64,000 nt of DNA, from assembly GCF_035599575.1 (NCBI RefSeq), contig NZ_CP141179.1, forward strand, positions 1,488,001 to 1,552,000. The letters run 5' to 3'. Below the pieces are notes generated by a model, which saw only the letters and a list, made by a program, of their open reading frames with translations, had not been told where the DNA came from and did not search any database. A program made the translations under genes and the position numbers. This DNA comes from Roseovarius sp. Pro17. Lineage in GTDB: Bacteria > Pseudomonadota > Alphaproteobacteria > Rhodobacterales > Rhodobacteraceae. Position 1 is the stretch's first letter. Each line of letters opens with the position of its first letter. Positions 33,186 through 43,100 of this stretch are shown here, one piece after another.

Positions 33186-34643
33186 ATGGTATCGCGCGTC
33201 ATTCCCGCACAGCCGTTCGATCTGGTGATTTTCGGCGGTACCGGCGATCTGGCCCGGCGCAAGATCCTGCCGGCGCTATTCCGGCGATATTGCGCAGGCC
33301 AGATGGATCGGGATGCGCGCATCATCGGCGCCGCGCGCGGCGATATGGATGACGCGGCCTACCGCGATTTTGCCCGCGCGGCCATCGACGAGTTCGACGA
33401 TGACGCCGTCTGCGCGGCCGAGCATCTAGAGACATTTCTGAGCCAGCTGAGCTATGTCACACTGGACGCGCGTGGCGACGACGGATGGGCCGCGCTCAAG
33501 GATCGGCTGGACGGATCAGAGCGTATCCGCGCCTTCTACTTCTCGGTCGGGCCCGCGCTCTTTGGCGATCTGGCAACGCGGATCGAGGCGCATGGGCTGG
33601 CCACGCCCGAGGCGCGCATTGTGGTGGAAAAGCCGTTCGGGCGCGATCTGGCATCGGCCCGCGCGCTGAATGCCGAACTGGCGAAGCACTTCAAAGAGAC
33701 GCAGATCTACCGGATTGATCACTATCTGGGCAAGGAGACCGTGCAGAACCTGATGGCAATCCGGTTCGGCAACACATTGTTCGAGCCGCTCTGGAATAGC
33801 CAATATGTCGATCATATCCAGATCACCGTTGCCGAATCCGGCGGCGTCGGCACGCGCGGCGGGTATTATGATAAATCCGGCGCGATGCGCGACATGATGC
33901 AGAACCACATCATGCAACTCCTGTGCCTGACCACGATGGAGCCGCCGGCGAAATATGACCCCCACGCCGTGCGCGACGAAAAGCTAAAGGTCATTCGCGC
34001 GCTGTCTCCAGTCGAGCCAGGTGATGTCGTGCGCGGCCAGTATGAGGGCACAGACCGCCTGCCGGGCTATCGCAACGAGGTGGAAAATTGCGACACGTTG
34101 ACCGAGAGCTTTGTCGCGATCAAGGCGCGAATCTGCAATTGGCGGTGGGCCGGAACGCCCTTTTATCTGCGCACAGGCAAGCGGTTGCGCGCGCGCGCCA
34201 GCGAGATTGCAATTGTGTTCAAGGACGCGCCGCACTCGATCTTTGGCGCTGCTGCGGGGCGCCACCGCAACATTCTGACCATTCGCCTGCAACCCAATGA
34301 GGGGATCGAGATGGGCGTAACCATCAAAGAGCCGGGGCCGGGCGGAATGCGGCTGGTCGACGTACCGCTCGACATGACCTTTTCCGAGGCATTGGGGCCG
34401 GAGGCCGCCGACATTCCCGACGCCTATGAGCGGCTTATCATGGATGTGATCCGCGGCGATCAGACCCTTTTCATGCGCGGGGACGAAGTCGAGGCGGCGT
34501 GGGAATGGACCGACCCGATCATCGACGCATGGGAGGCATCGGGCGCAGCGCCGCTGCGCTATGCCACGGGCAGTTCAGGACCGGATGACGCACTGGCCTT
34601 GATGCATCGCGACGGGCGTAGCTGGCGGGAGATACGACCATGA
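33186..34643 (+). CDS. zwf: glucose-6-phosphate 1-dehydrogenase
   Basis: A 485-residue enzyme starting the oxidative pentose phosphate and Entner-Doudoroff routes. LVIFGGTGDLARRKILPALF is the nucleotide-binding loop; IYRIDHYLGKETVQNLM holds the catalytic histidine and substrate lysine. An AGAGGAGG ribosome site precedes the ATG. The pgl start overlaps the stop (ATGA), and pgi follows, so three hexose-phosphate steps are encoded together. edd and eda are not in the window. Confidence 0.97.
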   Translation: MVSRVIPAQPFDLVIFGGTGDLARRKILPALFRRYCAGQMDRDARIIGAARGDMDDAAYRDFARAAIDEFDDDAVCAAEHLETFLSQLSYVTLDARGDDGWAALKDRLDGSERIRAFYFSVGPALFGDLATRIEAHGLATPEARIVVEKPFGRDLASARALNAELAKHFKETQIYRIDHYLGKETVQNLMAIRFGNTLFEPLWNSQYVDHIQITVAESGGVGTRGGYYDKSGAMRDMMQNHIMQLLCLTTMEPPAKYDPHAVRDEKLKVIRALSPVEPGDVVRGQYEGTDRLPGYRNEVENCDTLTESFVAIKARICNWRWAGTPFYLRTGKRLRARASEIAIVFKDAPHSIFGAAAGRHRNILTIRLQPNEGIEMGVTIKEPGPGGMRLVDVPLDMTFSEALGPEAADIPDAYERLIMDVIRGDQTLFMRGDEVEAAWEWTDPIIDAWEASGAAPLRYATGSSGPDDALALMHRDGRSWREIRP

Positions 34644-35311
34644 AGCTGCAGGAATATCCAGATTCGGAATTCATGGCGATGGGCCTCGCCGATGTCATCT
34701 CGACCCAGCTGAACGCGGCTTTGCGTCAGCGCGAGCGCGCCTTGCTGGTGGTGCCGGGCGGCAGCACGCCGGGGCCGGTTTTTGACACGCTTTGCGGCGC
34801 GCGACTGGAGTGGGACCGCGTCGACGTCCTGCCCAGCGACGAGCGGTGGAGACCGCAGGCGCATCTGCGTTCAAACGGGGGGATGATCGCGCAACGCCTC
34901 ATCTGCGAGCGGGCGGCGTCGGCGACCTTGCTGCCACTTTATATCGAGGGCGCATCGCCCGAAGAGGCCGCACCGCAATTGTCCGAGGGGATCGCACCAC
35001 GCCTGCCGATCGACGTTGCGCTGGTGGGCATGGGCGAGGACATGCACACCGCCTCGATGTTTCCGCGTGCGCCTAATCTTGAGGCGGCGCTGGCGCATGA
35101 CGCGCCGATTTTGGTCCCCGTGCGGATCGAGGGCGAGCCAGAGCCGCGTATCACGCTCGCCGCGCATGTGCTGCGGGGTGCCATGCATTTGCACGTCGTC
35201 ATCACCGGTGAGGCCAAACGCGCCGCGCTGGAACGGGCGCGCGGGCAGGACGCGGCGCACGCGCCGATTGTCGCCCTTCTGGACGATGCCACCGTGCATT
35301 GGGCCCCCTGA
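34640..35311 (+). CDS. pgl: 6-phosphogluconolactonase
   Basis: A 223-residue DevB-type lactonase. [16 protein letters not shown] near the N-terminus, [17 protein letters not shown] and [14 protein letters not shown] are the family's conserved loops. It hydrolyses the product of Zwf to 6-phosphogluconate. It overlaps zwf by four bases and is separated from pgi by one base. Confidence 0.95.
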   Translation: MKLQEYPDSEFMAMGLADVISTQLNAALRQRERALLVVPGGSTPGPVFDTLCGARLEWDRVDVLPSDERWRPQAHLRSNGGMIAQRLICERAASATLLPLYIEGASPEEAAPQLSEGIAPRLPIDVALVGMGEDMHTASMFPRAPNLEAALAHDAPILVPVRIEGEPEPRITLAAHVLRGAMHLHVVITGEAKRAALERARGQDAAHAPIVALLDDATVHWAP

Positions 35312-35312
35312 A

Positions 35313-36914
35313 ATGTGGCGCGATCTGAAAACCCTGGCTGAAAAGGCTCGCGCACGTGGCATCGCGCCGTTGTTTGGCGCCGGGCGCGCAGCGAATTTTT
35401 CGGTACGCTGGGATGGAATGCTGCTGGACTATTCCAAGACGTCGATAGCCGAGGACGCCCGCGCCGCCTTGCTGGCACTGGCAGAGGATCGCGGGGTCGC
35501 GGCGCGCCGGGAGGCGATGTTTACCGGCCAGCCCATAAACGAGACCGAAGACCGCGCCGTGCTGCATACGGCGCTGCGCGACTTGTCGGGCAAGCCGGTG
35601 ATGGTGGATGGCGAGGATGTCATGCCCGGCGTTCGCGACACTCTGGCGCGGATGAAGAGCTTTGCCGGGGCAGTGCGCAGCGGCGCGTTCAAGGGGGCGG
35701 GCGGCACGATCACTGACGTCGTGAATATCGGTATCGGCGGCTCGCATCTGGGGCCTGAAATGGCGGCACGCGCGCTGTCGCCTTATCATGACGGGCCGCG
35801 GTGCCATTTCGTCTCGAACGTGGATGGTGCTGATATAGCTGACACGTTGGCGGGCCTTGATCCTGCGCGCACGCTGGTGCTGGTCGCGTCCAAGACATTC
35901 ACCACGACCGAAACGATGACCAACGCCGCCACTGCGCGCGATTGGATCGGGGCATCAATCGACAATCCGGGCGATCAATTCGCCGCGCTGTCGTCGGATG
36001 AAGAGAGGGCAGCCGCGTTCGGTATCGACGCATCCCGCGTCTTTGGATTTGAGGACTGGGTCGGCGGACGCTATTCGATTTGGGGGCCGATCGGTCTGTC
36101 GCTGATGATCGCCATCGGAACCGACGATTTCACCGATTTCCTGCGCGGCGCCGAGGCGATGGACCAGCATTTCCGCACCGCACCACCCGAGGAAAACATG
36201 CCGCTGCTGCTGGCACTCGTCGGCCTTTGGCATCATCAGGCCTGTGGCTATCCGACCCGCGCCGTGCTGCCCTATGACCAGCGTCTGGGACGGCTGCCCG
36301 CCTATCTGCAACAGCTGGAAATGGAATCTAACGGCAAGGGCGTGGCGATGGACGGACGCGCCCTCAGCCAAGGTAGCGGCCCCGTCGTCTGGGGCGAGCC
36401 GGGCACCAACGGGCAGCACGCCTTCTATCAGCTGATCCATCAGGGCAGCCAGATCGTGCCGTGCGAATTTCTACTGGCGACGAAAGGTCATGAGCCGGAT
36501 CTAGCACATCACCACACGCTGCTGATCGCCAACTGCCTCGCACAGTCCAAGGCGCTGATGCAGGGCCGCAATCTGGAGACGGCGCGCGCGCTGATGAAGG
36601 AAAAAGGCTTTGCCGGGGCCGAGCTTGAGAGACAGGCCCGCCATCGCGTTTTTCCGGGGAACCGGCCTTCGACGACGCTGATCTATGATTTGCTGACGCC
36701 GCGCCGACTGGGCCAGATCATCGCGCTCTACGAGCATCGCGTTTTCGTCGAGGGGGTGATCCTTGGCATCAACTCTTTCGATCAATGGGGCGTCGAACTG
36801 GGCAAGGAACTGGCGGCGGCGCTACGACCTGTTCTGGCAGGTGATACTTCGGCGGCTGGTGAGGACGGATCGACCCGGCAACTAGTAGACTTTGTACAAT
36901 CGTCAAATGGGTGA
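35313..36914 (+). CDS. pgi: glucose-6-phosphate isomerase
   Basis: A 533-residue enzyme starting [55 protein letters not shown] [29 protein letters not shown] and [18 protein letters not shown] mark the two SIS domains and active site. It interconverts glucose and fructose 6-phosphate and lets fructose 6-phosphate enter the upstream Zwf and Pgl steps. The frame is open 297 bp upstream, but that region is pgl in another frame, so the ATG at 35313 is the start. Confidence 0.97.
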   Translation: MWRDLKTLAEKARARGIAPLFGAGRAANFSVRWDGMLLDYSKTSIAEDARAALLALAEDRGVAARREAMFTGQPINETEDRAVLHTALRDLSGKPVMVDGEDVMPGVRDTLARMKSFAGAVRSGAFKGAGGTITDVVNIGIGGSHLGPEMAARALSPYHDGPRCHFVSNVDGADIADTLAGLDPARTLVLVASKTFTTTETMTNAATARDWIGASIDNPGDQFAALSSDEERAAAFGIDASRVFGFEDWVGGRYSIWGPIGLSLMIAIGTDDFTDFLRGAEAMDQHFRTAPPEENMPLLLALVGLWHHQACGYPTRAVLPYDQRLGRLPAYLQQLEMESNGKGVAMDGRALSQGSGPVVWGEPGTNGQHAFYQLIHQGSQIVPCEFLLATKGHEPDLAHHHTLLIANCLAQSKALMQGRNLETARALMKEKGFAGAELERQARHRVFPGNRPSTTLIYDLLTPRRLGQIIALYEHRVFVEGVILGINSFDQWGVELGKELAAALRPVLAGDTSAAGEDGSTRQLVDFVQSSNG

Positions 36915-36978
36915 CCCGTCCTCGCGCCGCTAACGCCTTATGGGGCGTGTCTGCGACGTCTCGTGTCGTGTCGGTTAA

Positions 36979-37205
36979 TTTCGGCACGAGAACTATATCG
37001 ACGACGTGAAACGCGCCGTTCGATTGATCGACATTGGCGATCGTCGGGGCAAAGACGATAGATGGCCCTTTAGATTTCAGCGTGATGTCGACGATGGTCT
37101 TGGCCGCAAACAGGTCGGCACCGCCGACCACAGGGTTTGCGCCGAATGCAATCGAGGCGGTGACGACGGGATAGATGCCAGCGCGAGCGTGCTAAACGGT
37201 TTCAT
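36979..37205 (-). pseudogene. broken fasciclin (FAS1) domain protein
   Basis: A short start (MKPFSTLALASI) in one frame resembles the signal peptide of secreted FAS1 proteins; the following homology is shifted: TASIAFGANPVVGGADLFA, then KTIVDITLKSKGPSIVFAPT, then NVDQSNGAFHVVDIVLVPK. In intact relatives an approximately 130-residue domain lies between the signal sequence and the SNGxxHVxDxVLxPK end, so a frameshift and at least two internal deletions have occurred. It faces pgi tail to tail. Bases 36915-36978 and 37206-37390 hold nothing else I can identify. Confidence 0.65.
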
Positions 37206-37392
37206 GGAGTATCTCAGTCTGTGCTATGTCTCCTACAAATCGGCCCGCCTGTTCGGGGTCTGGCCCAATACACGCAGCCTTCCGGCGGATAGTTGCAGCA
37301 CGTCGGCAGTTTTTTGCCCTGAACAGCATTTTATAACTATCGGGGTGGAACTAAGGCGGGCCGATAGCGTTTACAGCTCACAGCCGTCGCGT

Positions 37393-37422
37393 GTGCACCT
37401 TTATGTGCACCGTAATGGTGCA
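37393..37422 (+). promoter_or_regulatory. three spaced GTGCA repeats upstream of the glycine-zipper gene
   Basis: GTGCACC at 37393, GTGCACC at 37405 and GTGCA at 37418, a near 12-bp spacing on one face of the helix, about 30-58 bp upstream of the start codon. GTGCAC is itself a palindrome. It could be an operator; no regulator is known. Confidence 0.35.
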
Positions 37423-37450
37423 ACCGACTGACACACGAAGGAGTTACTTT

Positions 37451-37726
37451 ATGAAGATGTGGATATCCGCGATTGCATGCACTGCGGTGCTGGGCCTTGG
37501 CGCCTGCGAGAACCTTACCACGAACCAGCGCACTGTCGCAGGTGTGACAGGCGGCGCGGCTGCTGGCCTGCTGACGGCCAAAGCGTTGGGCGCTGGCAGC
37601 GACTGGCAGTTGATCTCGGCCCTTGGCGGCGCGGCTGCCGGTACGGTCGTTGCGCAGAACCAGAACCGCAAGGTTTGCGCCTACTCGCGCGGTGATGGCA
37701 CCTATTACGAGGCGGCTTGCCCGTAA
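37451..37726 (+). CDS. glycine-zipper small lipoprotein
   Basis: A 91-residue protein with a lipoprotein signal sequence (MKMWISAIACTAVLGLGAC) and a glycine-zipper body: GVTGGAAAGLLTAKALG and ALGGAAAGTVVAQN. The tail CAYSRGDGTYYEAACP has two cysteines that could pair. The AAGGAG ribosome site lies before the ATG at 37451. Such proteins are 17-kDa-antigen-like outer-membrane lipoproteins; the precise role is unknown. Confidence 0.85.
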   Translation: MKMWISAIACTAVLGLGACENLTTNQRTVAGVTGGAAAGLLTAKALGAGSDWQLISALGGAAAGTVVAQNQNRKVCAYSRGDGTYYEAACP

Positions 37727-37750
37727 GTAAGATGGCTACAGGATGAACGA

Positions 37751-37784
37751 AAAAGGCGCGGCATCACTGCAGCGCCTTTTTTGT
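37751..37784 (+). terminator. intrinsic terminator
   Basis: AAAAGGCGC (37751-37759) and GCGCCTTTT (37772-37780) followed by TTGTTAT. It is 25 bp past the glycine-zipper gene and also faces the enolase gene end, so it may act for both strands. Confidence 0.85.
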
Positions 37785-37846
37785 TATATCGTGACTGATA
37801 CGACAGCCGAGCGACGTTGCGCGCCTTCACAAAGACGCGCGACCGA

Positions 37847-39157
<1,311 letters not shown>

Positions 39158-39196
39158 TCAGTTATCAAATTGGCGCGGGTAATGGAATTGCTTCGC

Positions 39197-40093
39197 TCAG
39201 AGCGGCCCCTTTGGCTTGGCTTGTCGAAAGGCGTGCCGCGCCAGCCGCTGCTCGCGGATCAGCGTATAGAGGCCCGAGGCGATGATGACCGCCGCGCCGA
39301 TCAGCGTCCATGTATCGGGGCGCTCGCCCAGCAGGCTCATCCCGAGGATCAGCGCAAAGATCAGGCGCGCATATCGAAACGGGGTGACGGCAGCGACCTC
39401 GCCGATGCGCATGGCACCGACGATGAAATAATAGGCCATGACGCCAAACACCATCGCACCCAGAAGGTATGCCCACGCGAGCGGGTCCGGCATCGACGGC
39501 TCTCCGTGGAACATCAGCATCACAGCACCTGTCGGCACCATCGTGCCAAAGGCGTAACAGGACAGCTGCATGGATGACACACTGGTCGGGATCGCACGCG
39601 TCGCCAGATCGCGGATCGCAAGCCCGACGACCGAAATGACGGCAAAGATGGATGAAACGTCGAACGCGTCCAAACCGGGCCGCACGATCATCAACACGCC
39701 GATCAGCCCGACGAGGATCGCCGACCAGCGTCGCCAGCCAACCTGCGCCCCCATAAAGAGCGCGGCCCCCAGCGTCACCGCTAGAGGCGTCGCCTGAAGG
39801 ATCGCCGACACGGTCGACAGGTCCGCCAGCGCCAGCGCGGTGATATAAGTCACGGCTGCGATGATTTCGCCCACGTTGCGCAGTATAACAGGGCGCGTCA
39901 GCAGCACGGGGCTGATGAGGCGCGTGCCCTGGGCGCGCGTGGCGATGGCAAAGGTGACACAGCCCGCCGTGCCCAGCATCATCAATATCTGCCCCACAGG
40001 CATGTTTTCCGACAGCAGTTTGACGAAAAGATCCTCGGCGGCGAAACCGGCCATTGCCACCAGCATCAGAATGCTGCCGCGTAGATTATCCAT
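39197..40093 (-). CDS. DMT superfamily (EamA) transporter
   Basis: A 298-residue inner-membrane protein with ten hydrophobic segments and two EamA repeats; landmarks are MLVAMAGFAAEDLFVKLLSE at the N-terminus and FRYARLIFALILGMSLLGE in the second half. Substrate is unknown; relatives export metabolites or amino acids. It is 23 bp downstream of xth on the same strand. Confidence 0.88.
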   Translation of the reverse strand: MDNLRGSILMLVAMAGFAAEDLFVKLLSENMPVGQILMMLGTAGCVTFAIATRAQGTRLISPVLLTRPVILRNVGEIIAAVTYITALALADLSTVSAILQATPLAVTLGAALFMGAQVGWRRWSAILVGLIGVLMIVRPGLDAFDVSSIFAVISVVGLAIRDLATRAIPTSVSSMQLSCYAFGTMVPTGAVMLMFHGEPSMPDPLAWAYLLGAMVFGVMAYYFIVGAMRIGEVAAVTPFRYARLIFALILGMSLLGERPDTWTLIGAAVIIASGLYTLIREQRLARHAFRQAKPKGPL

Positions 40094-40116
40094 GAGTTTG
40101 CCCTTTCCGGGGGTGA

Positions 40117-40899
40117 TCAGGCGCGCAGGCGCACCCAGACAGGCACATGATCCGACGGCTTTTCACGCGCGCGGATTTCACGGTCGATCTGGCAGTCCTC
40201 CAGCATATCAGCGCAGGCGGGGCTGAGCAGGAAATGATCGATGCGAATGCCATCGTCCTTGTTCCATGCCCCCGCCTGATAATCCCAGAAGCTGTAGTGA
40301 CCGGGCCCTTGGGTCCGGGCGCGGAACGCCTCGGTAAAGCCCATGTTTAGCAGACGGCGAAAGGCCGCACGCGTTTCGGGGCGGGCCAACGCGTCCTCCT
40401 GCCATGCCTCGGGGCGTTTGGCGTCCTCGTCTTGCGGGATCACGTTATAGTCGCCCGCCATCAGGAACGGCTCTTCCAGCGCCAGCAGCTCGGCGGCGCG
40501 GGTTTGCATCCGCTCCATCCACGACAGTTTGTAATCGTATTTCGGCCCCGGCACCGGGTTGCCATTGGGCAGGTATAGGCCGCAGACGCGCAGCGCCGTC
40601 TGATCGCCGATCACGGTGGCCTCAATCCAGCGGGCCTGTTCGTCACTTTCGTCGCCGGGCAGGCCGCGCGTGACGTCCTCAAGGGGCAGTTTCGACAGGA
40701 TCGCAACCCCGTTAAAACCCTTTTGCCCATGTGTTTCGACGGTATAGCCGCAATCCTCGAAAATTTCGCGCGGGAATGCCTCATCGACCGATTTAATCTC
40801 TTGCAGCAGCACGACGTCGGCCTCCGACTCGTCCAGCCAATCGGGCAGGGCGTTTATCCGAGCCTTGATGCCGTTGATGTTGAACGTCGCAACTTTCAT
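40117..40899 (-). CDS. xth: exodeoxyribonuclease III
   Basis: A 260-residue AP endonuclease starting MKVATFNINGIKARI. VVLLQEIKSVDEAFP carries the metal-binding glutamate, LMAGDYNVIPQDEDA the catalytic aspartate-asparagine region, and RIDHFLLSPA with SDHVPVWV the C-terminal histidine site. The enzyme cuts abasic sites in base-excision repair. The start at 40899 replaces a longer open frame that lacks family sequence. Confidence 0.96.
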   Translation of the reverse strand: MKVATFNINGIKARINALPDWLDESEADVVLLQEIKSVDEAFPREIFEDCGYTVETHGQKGFNGVAILSKLPLEDVTRGLPGDESDEQARWIEATVIGDQTALRVCGLYLPNGNPVPGPKYDYKLSWMERMQTRAAELLALEEPFLMAGDYNVIPQDEDAKRPEAWQEDALARPETRAAFRRLLNMGFTEAFRARTQGPGHYSFWDYQAGAWNKDDGIRIDHFLLSPACADMLEDCQIDREIRAREKPSDHVPVWVRLRA

Positions 40900-41301
40900 C
40901 TGCCGGTCCTCGCAAGGTTGGGGCGGGATTGGGTATAGCTCCCCTCTATCGCGCAGCTCTGCGGCAGGGGCAAGTCGCAGGGTGCGCCTTGTCGCGAATC
41001 GCACCCCCGAATCCGACAGAGGTGAGTCGCCTCTTCCGATCCATAAAAACTGGCAAACACGTTAAAGTTGTGGATGAAACGGCTGTTTCTCAGACAGAAA
41101 CAGGGGCAAAATCACGTCAAAAACACCTGTGGATAAGTTTTTTTGGCCTCCGAAATTCATCAAGAGTCAGTGCACCTTACACCCCGTTCTTGACCTCGTT
41201 TTTGAACCCTTGCTCGCCTTTAGGTTGAAATTTTCCTTGGCAGTTTCGCCACAAGCTGCAAGCCTCTGGGGGTCAACAACATCAATCTGGGGATTACGAA
41301 A
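40900..41301. other. 402-bp intergenic region between xth and the repeat-protein gene
   Basis: Divergent promoter space. It contains a hairpin CTGTTTCT (41083-41090) and AGAAACAG (41096-41103) with a 5-nt loop, and one perfect DnaA-box sequence TGTGGATAA (41128-41136), with a near match TGTGGATGA about 60 bp before it. AGAGG at 41018-41022 pairs with CCTCT at 41030-41034. No open frame with family sequence was seen on either strand. Confidence 0.5.
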
Positions 41302-41955
41302 ATGACAGCTCAACGCAAAACAGAACTCACCTTCGCCGCCGCTCAAAGCACGCGCACTCACAACCTGCATGACGGCGTCGCGACAGAAATGTTCACCTCG
41401 TCCATGGCACCGGTTGCTGCTGCCGATGCTGGCCTGGGCGAAGGTCTCGAAATGTTCACGTCGTCGATGGCGCCGACCCTGCGCAGCGATGCATCGGCTG
41501 GTGACAGCGTCGAGATGTTCACCTCATCCATGGCGCCCTCGATGCGCAGCGAGGCGGCCGCAGGCGACAATGTTGAAATGTTCACCTCGTCGATGAGCCC
41601 GTCGGCCCGCGCCGATGCCTCTGTCGGCGACAACGTCCAGATGTTCACATCCTCGATGGCCCCTTCGGCCCACACTGACGCCAGCGCCGGTGACAATGTC
41701 GAAATGTTCACGTCCTCAATGAGCCCCTCGGCCCGTACTGATGCATCTGCCGGCGACAACGTCGAGATGTTCACCTCCTCGATGGGCCCTTCGATCACTG
41801 CCGATGCGACCGCGGGTGACAACGTTCAGATGTTCACGTCGTCGATGGCACCTGTCGCGGTTGGCGAGGCAGTGGGCGCATTCACCTCCTCGATGACGCC
41901 TATCGGCGAAGCGCGCGAAGGCGACGCTGTCGAAATGTTCACCTCGAGCATGTAA
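41302..41955 (+). CDS. MFTSSM tandem-repeat protein, unknown function
   Basis: A 217-residue protein. A 29-residue N-terminal part (MTAQRKTELTFAAAQSTRTH and on) has no signal peptide. The rest is ten copies of MFTSSM (one AFTSSM), linked by acidic spacers such as DASAGDNVE; seven intervals are exactly 21 residues, the last two 16 and 19. The protein ends exactly at the tenth MFTSSM. No cysteine is present. GGGGA lies about ten bases before the ATG. It is followed by an uncharacterised helical protein and an EamA exporter on the same strand. Multi-core peptide precursor, methionine-based redox or metal binder, and scaffold are all open. Confidence 0.9.
   Translation: MTAQRKTELTFAAAQSTRTHNLHDGVATEMFTSSMAPVAAADAGLGEGLEMFTSSMAPTLRSDASAGDSVEMFTSSMAPSMRSEAAAGDNVEMFTSSMSPSARADASVGDNVQMFTSSMAPSAHTDASAGDNVEMFTSSMSPSARTDASAGDNVEMFTSSMGPSITADATAGDNVQMFTSSMAPVAVGEAVGAFTSSMTPIGEAREGDAVEMFTSSM
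41389..41952 (+). repeat. ten-copy coding repeat with a mostly 63-bp period
   Basis: Copies begin at 41389, 41452, 41515, 41578, 41641, 41704, 41767, 41830, 41878 and 41935. The first eight are 63 bp apart; the last two intervals are 48 and 57 bp. The hexapeptide is spelled with varied serine and threonine codons (TCG, TCC, TCA, AGC; ACC, ACG, ACA), so the array is old and kept at the protein level, not a recent expansion. Confidence 0.95.
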
Positions 41956-42011
41956 TCGCAGCGCTTGAACGGGGCCTCGGGTCCGGACCTTTTGAAATGG
42001 AGATCACCAAA

Positions 42012-43100
42012 ATGACCACCATCGTCCAACTCGACGTCCCGTTCCGGCAGCACAGCAAGGCCGCGCGCCAAGCGGCCTTGCTCAAGACCTTTGCGCAAGG
42101 ACGGCGCACGCAGGAGGATGTTTTCTGGCTCAAGGAAAACGCCGAAATGCTGAACATCCTTGAATCCACCGGCGCCGACATGGCCCCCGGTGCACTGTCC
42201 GCCTATCAGTCATTTTACGACGAAATCGAGCAGCGGATGGAATTCTTTCCGCAGTATTACCGCTTTTTGCTGTCGATTTGCCTCGACCTCGAAGACCTCG
42301 GGATGCAGGGCGGCAAGGGCGCGGCACTGACCGAATGGATTGCCCACCAAGGGCTGGCCGACGCGGAGCTGTCGGATCTGCAACGCGCCGAGGCACGACG
42401 CCTTTGCGCACGGCGCGGCGTCGATCCGCTGCCCGGCGATACCGGCCTTGATGCACGTCTGCGTGGCTTCGCCGCGCGGTCGCACACCTTCACGATGCCA
42501 AACAAGAAGGCGGCGTATGAACTGACGCATATTGTGTTCTATCTGTCCGAATATGGCCGCACCGATCCGCATCTGGACGATGCCGCTCAGCGCAGCCTGA
42601 TGTTTGCCGGCACGTTGGCCTTCCTCGATTTCAATGCCGATCTGCTGGCCGAAATCTGCTTGGCGCTGCGTTTCGCCGGGATGGAAGCGCCCGAAGTCTG
42701 GGAAATCTGGCTGACCCAACAGATCCGCACCTTTGCGCTGGAGGACGGGGACGGATTTCAGGACGACTACCACGAATATCTCATGCTGAACTGGTTCATG
42801 ACCCGCGCGGGGCAGGGTGGTTTCGGCGATCATGTGCCTGAGGGGCGGCTGACATTTGCACGCACGCGGCCCAGATCTGCGCCGCTGCGCGAGTTGTCGC
42901 AGTGCATTTACTCAATGGGCCATGCCCGTTCTGCCGATTGGGAGGCCATGCGCGGCGAAGTCGCAGCGCAGGTCTCGGACGAGGCGCAGGCGGCGCTGAT
43001 CGCCGCCGAGGCATCGACCGATCAATTTGCCGCATTTTTTGAGGGTTTCGCGCGTGTCGGCCTGCGCGGCGGGGTGCCTTCCATGGGGGCTGCACAATGA
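42012..43100 (+). CDS. all-helical protein of unknown function, DUF6902-like
   Basis: A 362-residue soluble protein. Landmarks: YRFLLSICLDLEDLGM, HTFTMPNKKAAYELTHIVFYLSEYGR, LDFNADLLAEICLALRF, WEIWLTQQIRTFALEDGDGF and YHEYLMLNWFM. Predominantly alpha-helical with conserved tryptophans and acidic residues; no nucleotide-binding loop, metal motif, or known enzyme signature was seen. I recall the family label DUF6902 from memory only. The ATG at 42012 is preferred over one at 41997 because GGAG lies nine bases before it. It is 56 bp downstream of the repeat gene and overlaps the transporter (ATGA). Confidence 0.85.
   Translation: MTTIVQLDVPFRQHSKAARQAALLKTFAQGRRTQEDVFWLKENAEMLNILESTGADMAPGALSAYQSFYDEIEQRMEFFPQYYRFLLSICLDLEDLGMQGGKGAALTEWIAHQGLADAELSDLQRAEARRLCARRGVDPLPGDTGLDARLRGFAARSHTFTMPNKKAAYELTHIVFYLSEYGRTDPHLDDAAQRSLMFAGTLAFLDFNADLLAEICLALRFAGMEAPEVWEIWLTQQIRTFALEDGDGFQDDYHEYLMLNWFMTRAGQGGFGDHVPEGRLTFARTRPRSAPLRELSQCIYSMGHARSADWEAMRGEVAAQVSDEAQAALIAAEASTDQFAAFFEGFARVGLRGGVPSMGAAQ

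Noticed and set aside
35016..35312. 99-codon N-terminal extension of Pgi
   Set aside because: It is an alternate frame within pgl; normal Pgi length starts at 35313.
41083..41136. Replication origin
   Set aside because: Only two DnaA-box-like sites, no AT-rich unwinding region and no dnaA, parAB or hemE neighbours.
41389..41952. CRISPR-like array (63-bp period)
   Set aside because: The repeats are in frame, vary at third codon positions, lack a conserved spacer-repeat boundary and encode MFTSSM; no cas genes are near.
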